A DNA stretch of 64,000 nucleotides from Proteus columbae (GTDB taxonomy: Bacteria; Pseudomonadota; Gammaproteobacteria; Enterobacterales; Enterobacteriaceae). The translations under genes were made by a program, and so were the position numbers. The stretch is from positions 186,001 through 250,000 of the forward strand of contig NZ_NGVR01000017.1 of NCBI RefSeq assembly GCF_002777965.1, read 5' to 3'. Positions 9,723 through 18,776 of the stretch are shown piece after piece (within the stretch, counting starts at the first letter, position 1; every line of letters starts with the position of its first letter). The notes below the pieces were generated by a model, which was given only the letters and a program-made list of their open reading frames with translations, had not been told where the DNA came from and searched no databases.

Positions 9723-9748
9723 ACGCCCACAATAAGAAAAGTGGGCGT
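9723..9748. repeat. Hairpin in the deoC-deoA spacer
   Basis: ACGCCCAC and GTGGGCGT form a perfect 8-bp stem with a 10-nt loop and no T-run, between deoC and deoA. Confidence 0.75.
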
Positions 9749-9762
9749 ATTTCACGAATGGA

Positions 9763-10542
9763 TTAGTAACCACTAGACGATTTTTGTTCGCCATGACCTA
9801 AAGTGGCTAATAAATTACCTAGCAAACTTGACGCACCAAAGCGGAAGTGACGGGCATCAACCCAATCGTCACCCATAATGCGGTTAGCTAATGCAAGGTA
9901 TTGAGCTGCTTCTTCAGCGGTACGTACACCACCCGCTGGTTTGAAACCAACTTCTTTGCCAACACCCATATCGTGGATCACTTGGATCATTAACTCAGCG
10001 CTTTCCAGTGTTGCATTTACAGGCACTTTACCTGTGGAAGTTTTAATAAAATCAGCACCTGCTTTGATTGAAATTTCAGATGCTTTACGGATAAGCGCTG
10101 GATCTTTCAGCTCACCCGTTTCAATAATTACTTTCAGTAAAGAACCGGCTTCTGCACAAGCTTCTTTACATGCTTTAACGATATCAAAACCGATTTGCTC
10201 GTTACCTGCCATAAATGCACGGTAAGGGAAAACTACGTCAACCTCATCTGCGCCATAAGCTAATGCCGCGTTGGTTTCTGCTAATGCGATATCTAAATCA
10301 TCATTACCATGAGGGAAGTTAGTTACGGTTGCGATACGGACGTCTGGAGTACCCTGTTCGCGTAACACTTTACGTGCTAACGGAATAAAACGTGGGTAGA
10401 TACAAATAGCGGCTGTATTGCCTTCTGGGCTTTTAGCCTGATGACATAATGCAGTCACTTTTGCATCAGTGTCGTCATCATTTAATGTAGTTAAATCCAT
10501 CAAAGACAGCGCAAGGCGCGCTGCAGCGGTTAAATCTGTCAT
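9763..10542 (-). CDS. deoC: Deoxyribose-phosphate aldolase DeoC
   Basis: DeoC splits 2-deoxyribose-5-phosphate into acetaldehyde and glyceraldehyde-3-phosphate. The start is placed at [12 protein letters not shown], which aligns with E. coli DeoC and has GGAGAG just upstream; the in-frame TTG 12 bp earlier overlaps that ribosome site. The 259-residue protein has the class I aldolase barrel, with the Schiff-base lysine in [10 protein letters not shown] and a proton-relay lysine in [11 protein letters not shown]. It is the promoter-proximal gene of deoCABD, behind a CRP-paired promoter. Confidence 0.96.
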   Translation of the reverse strand: MTDLTAAARLALSLMDLTTLNDDDTDAKVTALCHQAKSPEGNTAAICIYPRFIPLARKVLREQGTPDVRIATVTNFPHGNDDLDIALAETNAALAYGADEVDVVFPYRAFMAGNEQIGFDIVKACKEACAEAGSLLKVIIETGELKDPALIRKASEISIKAGADFIKTSTGKVPVNATLESAELMIQVIHDMGVGKEVGFKPAGGVRTAEEAAQYLALANRIMGDDWVDARHFRFGASSLLGNLLATLGHGEQKSSSGY

Positions 10543-10743
10543 AAAACTCTCCAACGATGTTTCTCAAGCCCTTTTGGGCGTACGCTTAAGGTTAGCGATT
10601 AAATTTGTTGGCGAGCGGACTTGGTTCCTTGAAGATGTTGTTGTAACTTGCGCTACAACGACAGCTGAGCTCCCTCTCACCGCGCTATGCTCACTTCGGC
10701 GACCCGTCATTGAGCTTTCGCCATTCCATGAAGTTTCAGCACA

Positions 10744-10749
10744 TCTTAT
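10744..10749 (-). promoter_or_regulatory. Predicted -10 of the deo promoter (P2-like)
   Basis: On the minus strand TAAGAT sits about 36 bp downstream of the centre of the proximal CRP site, where E. coli deoP2 geometry (CRP at about -41) would place it. Transcription would begin near 10738, leaving a leader of about 195 nt. Confidence 0.4.
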
Positions 10750-10774
10750 TTGAACACGCTAAGGAACAATTAGA

Positions 10775-10790
10775 TGTGCTTTACGTCACA
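10775..10790. promoter_or_regulatory. CRP site, deo promoter-proximal
   Basis: TGTGC-TTTACG-TCACA differs from the consensus half-site at one base. Its centre is 52 bp from the second CRP site, close to the 53-bp spacing of the E. coli deoP2 pair between which CytR binds. Confidence 0.65.
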
Positions 10791-10826
10791 CTAATCAAAT
10801 GCAACTTGCAAACAATGACATAAAAG

Positions 10827-10842
10827 TGTGATGAATATCACA
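10827..10842. promoter_or_regulatory. CRP site, deo promoter-distal
   Basis: TGTGA-TGAATA-TCACA has perfect half-sites with correct spacing. Together with the site at 10775 it forms a deoP2-like CRP/CytR control region. Confidence 0.75.
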
Positions 10843-11009
10843 ATTAGGTCATTTTCTGGTTTAATGTTACTCGAATAGCGCCTCTAAGTCGTCTTTATAA
10901 CGCAAAAAAAGCGTGCTCAATATGAAATGATATCGCTATTGCCCCTATTCAATACAAATTGCGAAATATCTCACACAATAAAAGTAGTTAACATTACAGC
11001 AGAAAACAA

Positions 11010-11047
11010 ACATAAAAGAGCAGACAGGCAAAACCCATCTGCTCTTC
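11010..11047 (-). terminator. Terminator of the CNT nucleoside transporter gene
   Basis: AAGAGCAGA and TCTGCTCTT pair across 13 nt. Read on the minus strand the stem runs into TTTTATGTTTGTTTT, 15 bp after the stop codon. Confidence 0.8.
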
Positions 11048-11061
11048 ACAATACAAATCAA

Positions 11062-12363
11062 TTAAGCAGCAACAACAGCCATTGCGGTTAATGCAAAGAA
11101 GAAACCTGCAATCGTCGCACTCATTAAGTTAGAGAGTGTACCAGCAAGTACCGCTTTCATTCCTAAACGCGCCACATCTTTACGACGATTTGGTGCCATT
11201 CCACCTAAACCACCTAACAGGACAGCAACAGAAGAGAGGTTAGCAAAGCCACACAGTGCAAAGGAGATGATTATCTTCGTTTGCTCTGATAACACCATGA
11301 GCCCTGACCCCGCAACAATTGCGTCTTCTTTTAGGTATTTACTAAATTCAGAATAAGCATAGAACTCATTGATAACAATTTTTTGTCCAATAAATGAGCC
11401 TGCAATGGTTGCTTCACTCCAAGGTACACCAATCAGGAAGGCAATAGGTGCAAACACCCAACCTAACACGAGTTCTAATGAGAAATTCTCATAACCAAAC
11501 CAGCCACCAATACCACCGAGGATACCATTAACTAATGCAATCAATGCAACGAAAGCAAGTAACATGGCACCAACGTTAAGAGCAAGCTGTAAACCTGAAG
11601 AGGCACCCGCAGCCGCAGCATCGATAATATTGGCAGGTTTCTCGTCATCCGCCATTTTATCAAGAGCATCTTTTTGATCATCTGGTGTTTCTGTTTCAGG
11701 GATCAATAATTTAGCAAAGAGTAAACCACCAGGAGCCGCCATAAAGGATGCCGTGATCAGATACTCTAACGGTACGCCCATACTAGCGTATCCAGCAAGA
11801 ACTGAACCCGCAACAGAGGCTAAACCACCACACATAACAGCAAAGAGCTCTGAAGTTGTCATTCTTGCAATATAAGGGCGAACAACAAGCGGTGCTTCTG
11901 TTTGTCCAACAAAAATATTTGCAGTTGCAGACATAGACTCTGTTCGTGATGTACCAAGTACTTTTTGTAAGCCACCACCGAGAATTTTAATGACTATTTG
12001 CATAATGCCAAGGTAATACAGCACTGCAATTAGTGAAGAGAAGAACACGATAACAGGCAGTACGCGTAGGGCGAAAACGAAACCGCCGCCACCAAACAAC
12101 TCGAACATTTTATCTGATACTAGGCCTGCAAATAGGAAGCTCATCCCATTATTGCCGTAATCAATAACATTCTTAACGCCATCAGAAACCGCAAGAAGCA
12201 CCTCGCGACCACCGTCGGAATAAAGAACAAATGCACCTAAGCCAATCTGAATAAGGAATGCGCCACCAACTGTACGTAGTCTAATTGCACGTCGATTGCT
12301 GGAAAACAGAATGGCTATCAATATTAATGTTGCCATTCCGACCAAGCTCATAATGAGTTGCAT
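11062..12363 (-). CDS. Concentrative nucleoside transporter, NupC/CNT family
   Basis: The 433-residue inner-membrane protein imports nucleosides by cation symport. The start at MQLIMSLVGMATLI was chosen because an upstream extension of 50 residues is polar and unlike the family, and AGGGATCC precedes this ATG. CNT hallmarks are present: GQTEAPLVVRPYI near residue 150, VMCGGLASVAGSVLAGY, NEFYAYSEF and IISFALCGFANLSSVAVLLGGLG near the end. It resembles the Vibrio CNT more than E. coli NupC. It faces the same way as deoCABD, just upstream of the deo control region, so uptake and catabolism are linked. Confidence 0.93.
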   Translation of the reverse strand: MQLIMSLVGMATLILIAILFSSNRRAIRLRTVGGAFLIQIGLGAFVLYSDGGREVLLAVSDGVKNVIDYGNNGMSFLFAGLVSDKMFELFGGGGFVFALRVLPVIVFFSSLIAVLYYLGIMQIVIKILGGGLQKVLGTSRTESMSATANIFVGQTEAPLVVRPYIARMTTSELFAVMCGGLASVAGSVLAGYASMGVPLEYLITASFMAAPGGLLFAKLLIPETETPDDQKDALDKMADDEKPANIIDAAAAGASSGLQLALNVGAMLLAFVALIALVNGILGGIGGWFGYENFSLELVLGWVFAPIAFLIGVPWSEATIAGSFIGQKIVINEFYAYSEFSKYLKEDAIVAGSGLMVLSEQTKIIISFALCGFANLSSVAVLLGGLGGMAPNRRKDVARLGMKAVLAGTLSNLMSATIAGFFFALTAMAVVAA

Positions 12364-12718
12364 TGAAGGATCCCTGTTCACGTAAAAATTTAATGGATTA
12401 TCAATAATGCCCTTGCCAGAGCTTATTGACTCTTTTTGCCAGATAATTATACCTAGTCTAAGAAAAGAACCCTCAATATCCATCACAAATAGAGTCTGAA
12501 AAAAGTAACACAAAAGTCACAAATGAGAGGTTGATCACATAAAAAAGAAAGAAAGCGCATTTGTTGAATAGGCTAATTAGAAAAAAATACTCTTGGGATT
12601 AATAAATCCGTGTTTTCAATCTTAAATCGAGGGCATAAACGAACACCCTATTCATATTAATAAGATTAAAATAAGGGGAGTTTTTAACCTTTAGGTAAAT
12701 CGCATTTTCATTCAAGCA
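12364..12718. other. Gene-free spacer upstream of the CNT gene
   Basis: These 355 bp separate the CNT gene from the end of yjjV. They contain the CRP-type site at 12524. I see no clear yjjV terminator and no ORF. Confidence 0.5.
12524..12539. promoter_or_regulatory. CRP-type site upstream of the CNT gene
   Basis: TGAGA-GGTTGA-TCACA has one mismatch to the CRP half-sites and correct spacing. It lies about 165 bp upstream of the transporter start and would fit co-control with deo. Confidence 0.4.
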
Positions 12719-13501
12719 CTAGGTAATATTGTTAAGCCCAAATAATTGTAGGCTATTGAGATAGAGTTGCTCTGCAATCGCCTCTGGTGATCCTTGACGC
12801 AGCTCACAGAGTTGGGAAAAAACGTTCTGAATACGTTCAGGACGATTGGGTTCACCTTGAAAACCACTCACAGGCATATCAGGAGCATCTGTTTCTAATA
12901 ACAGGGATCCTAGTGGTAACGAAGCAATTGCACGGCGAGTTTTTTGGGCACGCTCATAAGTAATAGTTCCACCAACACCAATAAAATAACCTTGTTGAAT
13001 AAACTTTTCTGCCTGTTGCAGACTTCCTGCAAAACCATGAATAACCCCTTTGCGAGGCACATCATAACGGCGTAAAAGTGCACTTAATTTATCGTGAGTT
13101 TTACGTGAATGTAGGATCACAGGCAAATCAAATTCAATTGCGAGTTTAAGCTGTGCAATTAAAAACGCTTCTTGCTTCTCAGGCTGGGGATTATCCATAT
13201 AGTCATCAAGCCCTATCTCTCCGATAGCAACACAACGAGAAGCCGTTTTTAATTTCTGTTTTAATTCCAAGAGGTGTTGTTCAGTGTGCTCTTCAATATA
13301 TAAAGGGTGTAACCCCAATGCACAATATAATTGATGATGATTATTAGCTAGCTCTGCAACAACATCAAAATTCCAACGTGCCACGGCGGGAATAATTATT
13401 TTTTCAACATGAGCTTGATGCGCTAGTGACAAGCTGTTGGCAATATCATCATAAAAAACTGGGAAATCAAAATGGCAGTGAGTATCAATAAACTTATTCA
13501 T
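12719..13501 (-). CDS. yjjV: TatD-family metal-dependent hydrolase YjjV
   Basis: The 260-residue protein has the TatD-type amidohydrolase barrel: FIDTHCHFD at the N-terminus (metal His-X-His), AIGEIGLDDY, VILHSRKTHDK, GVIHGFAG and LLETDAPDMP with metal-binding Asp. The family are metal-dependent deoxyribonucleases or related hydrolases; the YjjV substrate is not established. Its start overlaps the end of yjjU by 8 bp, so the two are translationally linked, as in E. coli. Confidence 0.94.
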   Translation of the reverse strand: MNKFIDTHCHFDFPVFYDDIANSLSLAHQAHVEKIIIPAVARWNFDVVAELANNHHQLYCALGLHPLYIEEHTEQHLLELKQKLKTASRCVAIGEIGLDDYMDNPQPEKQEAFLIAQLKLAIEFDLPVILHSRKTHDKLSALLRRYDVPRKGVIHGFAGSLQQAEKFIQQGYFIGVGGTITYERAQKTRRAIASLPLGSLLLETDAPDMPVSGFQGEPNRPERIQNVFSQLCELRQGSPEAIAEQLYLNSLQLFGLNNIT

Positions 13502-14558
13502 TCTGAATTTGCCTCACGTCTGGATGTACGCTTCGAGTTCCTTGTTGAATAATAGAAGCATTCTCCGCTTTATCAGCCTTCGCTTCTTGTTCAAACAAGC
13601 TAAAGACTTTTTTATCGTACTGTTTGAATTTCTTCTTAGAAAAATGTTGACCAATTGTCGCCAGAAAATAGCGCCCACAACGTCTACCCACATGATAATC
13701 ATGATTTAATGCATTTAAACGACTTCCTAATGCACTCGATTGCAATGCGGTTGGTGGATATATTTCAATAACAACAACATCTTCTGGGGGAGATTGAATA
13801 AATTTAATTGTTTCGGTATAGGTTTCGATATGTACTTGAGCCATCTCCATAAAGCGCTGTAAACGGCTATTTTCAAACCATTTTCCCATACGCTCAACCC
13901 ATTCTGTTGTGTATTGATATTCAGAAGGAACGGTACGAACAACGACAATAGTACGACAACCACGTCGATAAGCTTCTCTCACAGGAATAGCATCGCTGAT
14001 ACCACCATCATGATAAACAACATCATGAAATAAGACACCATTACGATAAAAAGCAGGAATAGCACTAGACGCTTTAATTATCTCAAGCCAAGTCGGTTCA
14101 TCGGGCTGAAAATAATTTGCCTGAAAATTATCAGAACGGCTTGCCACCATATAAAATTCGCGACCAGCATCAAAACGGCGTAAAGCTGTTGGTATATCAA
14201 GAGGCATCTCTTTGGCTGTTGTGTCTATATACCAATCAAGATCGAGTAAATTACCACCTCGGACAAAGCGAATGGGATTGAAGAATTGATTATTGGTTGT
14301 ATAGCGATTAATAATTTTACGTGCATATCCACGCTGACCACAGGCAAAAGCTGATAAATTTTGCGCTCCCGCAGACACCCCAAGTAAAACATCAAAGGGA
14401 TCAAATTGTGATCGCATAAATTCATCAAGGACACCGGCAGTAAAGATCCCGCGTTGCCCCCCGCCTTCACAAACTAAAGCAACTTTACCTTGTGGTAGTG
14501 ATGATTGAAATTCGAGTGCCGTAATATTATTTAATGTGACAGGTATATACTTCCCCAT
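13494..14558 (-). CDS. yjjU: Patatin-like phospholipase YjjU
   Basis: The start at MGKYIPVTLNN follows AAGGAGA and aligns with E. coli YjjU; a 13-residue extension upstream is not supported. The 354-residue protein has the patatin catalytic dyad: an oxyanion loop CEGGGQRGIF, the nucleophile in GVSAG near residue 60, and DGGISDAIPV with the catalytic Asp near residue 195. It is a predicted cytoplasmic lipid acyl hydrolase of undefined substrate. It precedes yjjV in an overlapping pair. Confidence 0.94.
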   Translation of the reverse strand: MGKYIPVTLNNITALEFQSSLPQGKVALVCEGGGQRGIFTAGVLDEFMRSQFDPFDVLLGVSAGAQNLSAFACGQRGYARKIINRYTTNNQFFNPIRFVRGGNLLDLDWYIDTTAKEMPLDIPTALRRFDAGREFYMVASRSDNFQANYFQPDEPTWLEIIKASSAIPAFYRNGVLFHDVVYHDGGISDAIPVREAYRRGCRTIVVVRTVPSEYQYTTEWVERMGKWFENSRLQRFMEMAQVHIETYTETIKFIQSPPEDVVVIEIYPPTALQSSALGSRLNALNHDYHVGRRCGRYFLATIGQHFSKKKFKQYDKKVFSLFEQEAKADKAENASIIQQGTRSVHPDVRQIQNE

Positions 14559-14687
14559 AATGTCTCCTTTATACAACTTAACAAAGGATACCCGCACATT
14601 TTTTTGACGTCATTATTTTTACGTATTCATACAAATAAATTAGACAATATATTCTTAGAGTATGACGAATATAAAAGAAAATCATGT

Positions 14688-15032
14688 TTATGATTTGATA
14701 TTTACATCTGAGTCTACGCTTTTAACACCTTCAATTTTTTCAATAATTTGCAAGATTTTTTCTTCTTGCGCTTTGCTATCAACAAAACCTGAAAGAAAGA
14801 CATGCCCAAATTCAGTGCGAATAGAAATATTTTCACTATCAATATCTTGCATTGGCAATAGCGTATCTTTAATTTTATTAGAAATAGAAGTATCACTTAA
14901 GTAGTGACCCGTGTTATTCCCACTGTTATTGATTTCGCTATACCACGATGTTTCAGCTGATGCGCTCATACTGATAAAAGCTAAGCCCATTGACATTACT
15001 AACGCTAATTTTAGCGTTTTACCTTGTTTCAT
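14688..15032 (-). CDS. Exported BON-domain protein, OsmY-like
   Basis: The start at MKQGKTLKLAL follows AGGGGGAG and yields a signal peptide cut after ISMSASA near residue 27. The 87-residue mature part has one BON domain (ISNKIKDTLL through GHVFLSGFVDSKAQEEKI and GVKSVDSDVNI). E. coli OsmY, the positional equivalent beside yjjU-yjjV and prfC, has two BON domains, so this is a single-domain version or a replacement. BON proteins are periplasmic and bind membranes or assist envelope proteins under stress. Confidence 0.85.
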   Translation of the reverse strand: MKQGKTLKLALVMSMGLAFISMSASAETSWYSEINNSGNNTGHYLSDTSISNKIKDTLLPMQDIDSENISIRTEFGHVFLSGFVDSKAQEEKILQIIEKIEGVKSVDSDVNIKS

Positions 15033-15406
15033 TGCTCTCCCCCTAATCACAGTAACTGCGATAGGAAATATGTGTGTTTTAATATTTATGGAAGTACTAC
15101 AAAATTTAACAAATTACGTTAATACACTAATAAACCATTATAGTTAAATAAAGCAAAAAATAACAAACAAAGACTAATCCTAATTATTTTATTCTAATAA
15201 TAATCAATAAAACTATAAAAAAAATTACATATATTTATAAATAAGTATAAAAACAGACATCATGTTAACAGAAATAAAAAAGATTAATTCCAAATTAAGA
15301 AGGTCTTTTGGGCAGGATATTCAGGGTATACAAAACGAATTTGATAGAGAAACAGGCTATCTCGCAGAGTATTATTGTTAATCAATGAGCAATAACGCAA
15401 AGAAAC

Positions 15407-15434
15407 AAAAAAGGCCACATTAAAAAATGTGACC
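15407..15434 (-). terminator. Terminator downstream of the ERIC array (prfC transcript)
   Basis: Read on the minus strand, GGTCACATT and AATGTGGCC pair over a T-rich loop and run into TTTTTT. As the first clear terminator after prfC, it places the tandem ERIC copies inside the prfC 3' untranslated region. Confidence 0.75.
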
Positions 15435-15446
15435 ATTTCATTAGGT

Positions 15447-15490
15447 TAAATACTCCAAATAATTCAAGCTACAACTTGAAACATGACGAA
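15447..15490 (+). repeat. Internally deleted ERIC copy
   Basis: These 44 bp carry both ERIC ends (TAAATACTCCAAATAATTCA and CAACTTGAAACATGACGAA) but lack the central part. They abut the first full copy. Confidence 0.8.
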
Positions 15491-15615
15491 TAAATACTCT
15501 AAATAATTCAAGATGCAGCTAGGCGACAAGTGAATGAGTCGCTAGGAACATACAAAAGTATGTAACTAGTGCGAATGAACGTAGTCAACAACGCTGCAAC
15601 TTGAAGTATGACGAA
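15491..15615 (+). repeat. ERIC element, copy 1 of 4
   Basis: This 125-bp unit has terminal inverted repeats (TTCAAGATGCAGC and GCTGCAACTTGAA) and a core matching the ERIC pattern: GTGAATGA, AGGAACATACAAAAGTATGT, ACTAGTGCGAATGAACG. The match to the ERIC consensus is from recall of that consensus. Confidence 0.85.
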
Positions 15616-15740
15616 TAAATACTCTAAATAATTCAAGATGCAGCTAGGCGACAAGTGAATGAGTCGCTAGGAACATACAAAAGTATGTAACTAGTGCGAA
15701 TGAACGTAGTCAACAACGCTGCAACTTGAAGTATGACGAA
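15616..15740 (+). repeat. ERIC element, copy 2 of 4
   Basis: Head-to-tail repeat of copy 1 with the same 125-bp length; no difference was noticed by eye. Confidence 0.85.
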
Positions 15741-15865
15741 TAAATACTCTAAATAATTCAAGATGCAGCTAGGCGACAAGTGAATGAGTCGCTAGGAACA
15801 TACAAAAGTATGTAACTAGTGCGAATGAACGTAGTCAACAACGCTGCAACTTGAAGTATGACGAA
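15741..15865 (+). repeat. ERIC element, copy 3 of 4
   Basis: Head-to-tail repeat of copy 2, again 125 bp and apparently identical. Confidence 0.85.
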
Positions 15866-15990
15866 TAAATACTCTAAATAATTCAAGATGCAGCTAGGCG
15901 ACAAGTGAATGAGTCGCTAGGAACATACAAAAGTATGTGACTAGTGCGAATGAACGTAGTCAACAACGCTGCAACTTGAAGTATGACGAG
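15866..15990 (+). repeat. ERIC element, copy 4 of 4
   Basis: The last copy differs from the others at a core base (GTATGTGACTAG instead of GTATGTAACTAG) and at its right end (ACGAG). It stops three bases short of the prfC stop codon. Confidence 0.85.
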
Positions 15991-15993
15991 TAT

Positions 15994-17583
15994 TTAGTGT
16001 TCACGGGTCTGGTGGAACTCAACCTCTGGATAACGCTCACGCGTTAAATTCAAGTTGACCATCGTTGGTGCGATATAAGTTAAATTATCGCCGCCATCAA
16101 GTGCCAAGTTTTGTTCATTTTTACGTTTAAACTCTTCGAGTTTTTTCTCGTTATTACATTCAACCCAGCGTGCTGTTGAAACGTTAACGGATTCATAAAT
16201 CGCTTCAACGTTATATTCACTCTTCAGTCTTGCTACAACCACATCAAACTGAAGCACGCCCACTGCACCTACAATTAAATCGTTATTCGCCAGTGGTCTA
16301 AAGACCTGTACAGCACCCTCTTCTGATAACTGAACCAATCCTTTAAGTAACTGTTTCTGTTTTAACGGATCACGTAAACGAATACGGCGGAACAATTCTG
16401 GGGCAAAGTTTGGAATACCAGTAAACTTCAGGATCTCACCTTGAGTAAAGGTATCACCAATTTGAATAGTACCGTGGTTATGAAGACCGATAATATCCCC
16501 TGGATATGCGTGTTCAACGTGAGAACGATCGCCCGCCATAAAGGTTAATGCATCAGAAATCACCACATCTTTTTTAATTCGAACTTGGTGTAACTTCATT
16601 CCTTTATCATACATACCAGATACAACGCGTAGGAATGCAACACGGTCGCGGTGTTTAGGATCCATATTAGCTTGGATCTTAAAGACGAATCCTGTGAACG
16701 TTTCTTCAGCAGCGGTAACTTCACGCATATCTGTTTGGCGAGGCATTGGTGCTGGCGCCCATTTTACAAGGCCATCAAGCATATGGTTAACACCAAAGTT
16801 ACCTAATGCTGTACCAAAGAACACTGGGGTTAATTCGCCAGCTAAAAATGCTTCATGATCAAATTCATGAGAAGCACCTAATACTAACTCTAATTCATCA
16901 CGTAATTGACTTGCTAAATCATCACCAATAGCTTCATCAAGCTCTGGGTTATCTAACCCTTTGATGACGCGAGAATCCTGAATAGTGTGACCTTGACCTG
17001 TTTGATAAAGGTAAGTTTCATCTTTCAGAATGTGATAAACCCCTTTGAAGAGTTTTCCGCAACCAATAGGCCAAGTAACCGGACTACACGCAATTTTTAA
17101 TTCTGTTTCAACTTCATCCATGACTTCCATTGGATCACGAATATCACGGTCGAGTTTATTCATAAAAGTCAAAATTGGGGTATCACGTAAACGTGTTACT
17201 TCCATTAACTTACGAGTACGATCTTCAACCCCTTTAGAGGAGTCGATGACCATTAAACAGCAGTCAACTGCGGTTAAAGTACGATAAGTATCTTCAGAGA
17301 AGTCTTCGTGCCCTGGGGTATCTAATAAGTTAACTAAGCAATCTGCATAAGGGAACTGCATGACTGAGGTTGTAATAGAAATACCACGTTGTTTTTCCAT
17401 TTCCATCCAGTCAGACTTTGCATGCTGATTTGAACCACGGCCTTTTACGGTTCCTGCGCGTTGGATTGCTTGTCCGAATAACAACACTTTTTCAGTGATG
17501 GTTGTTTTACCCGCATCGGGGTGGGAAATAATGGCAAAAGTTCTACGACGAGCAACTTCTTGCTGAAAAATAGGATTAGACAT
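15994..17583 (-). CDS. prfC: Peptide chain release factor 3 (RF3)
   Basis: RF3 is a ribosome-dependent GTPase that removes RF1/RF2 after peptide release. The 529-residue length equals the E. coli protein, starting at the ATG of [16 protein letters not shown]. GTPase motifs are [13 protein letters not shown] (G1), the RGISITTS switch [17 protein letters not shown] (G3) and FMNKLDRD (G4). In E. coli its neighbour is rimI-yjjG; here an abiE locus lies on that side and yjjG is absent. Four tandem ERIC copies follow the stop codon directly. Confidence 0.97.
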   Translation of the reverse strand: MSNPIFQQEVARRRTFAIISHPDAGKTTITEKVLLFGQAIQRAGTVKGRGSNQHAKSDWMEMEKQRGISITTSVMQFPYADCLVNLLDTPGHEDFSEDTYRTLTAVDCCLMVIDSSKGVEDRTRKLMEVTRLRDTPILTFMNKLDRDIRDPMEVMDEVETELKIACSPVTWPIGCGKLFKGVYHILKDETYLYQTGQGHTIQDSRVIKGLDNPELDEAIGDDLASQLRDELELVLGASHEFDHEAFLAGELTPVFFGTALGNFGVNHMLDGLVKWAPAPMPRQTDMREVTAAEETFTGFVFKIQANMDPKHRDRVAFLRVVSGMYDKGMKLHQVRIKKDVVISDALTFMAGDRSHVEHAYPGDIIGLHNHGTIQIGDTFTQGEILKFTGIPNFAPELFRRIRLRDPLKQKQLLKGLVQLSEEGAVQVFRPLANNDLIVGAVGVLQFDVVVARLKSEYNVEAIYESVNVSTARWVECNNEKKLEEFKRKNEQNLALDGGDNLTYIAPTMVNLNLTRERYPEVEFHQTREH

Positions 17584-17860
17584 CAATGGTGATCTTCTGG
17601 TTGATAGACGAGAGAATGTAAGGCACTGACATATTGCTACAAGTAATAATTAAAGTGACTATAAAGACATTCAACCCGTAAGTTAATCTTAATTGGCGCT
17701 TATTTTCGCCTATCTTATCTGTATACACAATCAATGGTTTCGTAATTAGTTACCATTTCTACAATTTAAACTGCAATACTCGATCTTGTAACAGTTAATA
17801 TTGTAACAAGAGAACAGCATGAAAGTGTTCAACACGACATAAATGTCTATTTTTTAGAAA

Positions 17861-18775
17861 TCATATACTGAGAACATCTTTCAGCTTTTCTAGGGCTTGT
17901 GCATGTTTTCCATTCGGCATTCTTGCCAAATTGATTTGTTTCCATTTGATGGCAGGAAGCTCACTGGCTCCATCCAAGCCGAGTAAAGACCAATTGGGCT
18001 TTCGATCTTTAAAGGATAGCAAAAAATCCTTTTCAATATTGGTCAGTCCTTGGTGAATAAGGTCTACTAGGCGCTCCCTTACGGCTTCTAGTTCCACCAA
18101 CGGAACATCCGTCTCAGCCATATTGGTAAATTCACCTTCATAGGTGGCAGTAATATCCTTAAATTGCGGACTGAGCAATTCAGCCATTGGCCGATTATGA
18201 CTTGATAAATAGACGAGTAATGCTTTACGAATTTCATCCGTTAGCCCTTCATTCTCCAAAAGCCACTTAACATCAAATAAGTCTCTTGGATGCTGTCTAT
18301 CCAATGCTGCACATATCTTCCCTGCATAAAGATCAGCTAGATCAACAACAGGCATTTCAACATAACCAAATTCGTCTTCTACGGCTGTGCAAACTTCCAT
18401 CAACTTTGGTTCATAAACAGTACCACGCAATACTGGCGATAGCTCGACTTTGATCTGCACACCATTGCGGGCAACGATCAACCTCAGGGCATCGCTTTTT
18501 GACCGATAGGCTTCCGTTAGCTCGACGTCTTTAAACGCTATTTTTAAATCCGTACTAATAGCATCAAGAGCATCACAGATTTCCTGCAAAGCGTCATCAC
18601 GGCTCTTCATTGGCAGATACACCAAATCAATATCGACCGATAAACGAGGAAAGTCTCTGACAAATAAATTGATTGCTGTACCACCTTTGAGCGCAAAGCA
18701 TTTCTGTTTGGCAACGAAAGGCAATACTTGTATCAAAAGCTGTACTTGTTTGTAATAAATACTATTTCTATCCAT
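17861..18775 (-). CDS. abiEii: AbiEii/AbiGii-family nucleotidyltransferase toxin
   Basis: The 304-residue protein is the toxin of a type IV toxin-antitoxin system that can act in abortive phage infection. It has the DNA polymerase beta-type nucleotidyltransferase core: FALKGGTAINLF near residue 30, RLSVDIDLVYLP with two metal-binding Asp, and later the KVELSPVLRG strand. The DLADLYAGKICAALDRQHPRDLFD segment near residue 150 is characteristic of the AbiEii family. It starts one base after the antitoxin stop codon. The locus sits between prfC and rimI, away from any mobility gene, and appears somewhat less AT-rich than its flanks. Confidence 0.93.
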   Translation of the reverse strand: MDRNSIYYKQVQLLIQVLPFVAKQKCFALKGGTAINLFVRDFPRLSVDIDLVYLPMKSRDDALQEICDALDAISTDLKIAFKDVELTEAYRSKSDALRLIVARNGVQIKVELSPVLRGTVYEPKLMEVCTAVEDEFGYVEMPVVDLADLYAGKICAALDRQHPRDLFDVKWLLENEGLTDEIRKALLVYLSSHNRPMAELLSPQFKDITATYEGEFTNMAETDVPLVELEAVRERLVDLIHQGLTNIEKDFLLSFKDRKPNWSLLGLDGASELPAIKWKQINLARMPNGKHAQALEKLKDVLSI

Positions 18776-18776
18776 A

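Larger units (their letters stand above)
10543..11061. other. deo leader and control region, no gene
   Basis: From deoC outward it holds a leader of about 195 nt that is more GC-rich and more structured than its surroundings (GCCC/GGGC near 10570 and TTGTA/TACAA arms near 10645-10665), then the predicted -10 and the two CRP sites, then an AT-rich stretch up to the terminator of the CNT gene. No credible ORF was seen. Confidence 0.6.

Noticed and set aside
10469-10753. 94-codon plus-strand frame across the deoC start and leader
   Set aside because: It is antisense to the deoC start and to the leader, with no ribosome site.
15262-15381. 39-codon plus-strand frame ending NEFDRETGYLAEYYC, recalling an RHS-type tail
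   Set aside because: It has no ribosome site, is too short to judge and no other RHS remnant is near.
15447-15990. CRISPR array
   Set aside because: The 125-bp units are contiguous with no unique spacers and match the ERIC pattern; no cas genes are present.
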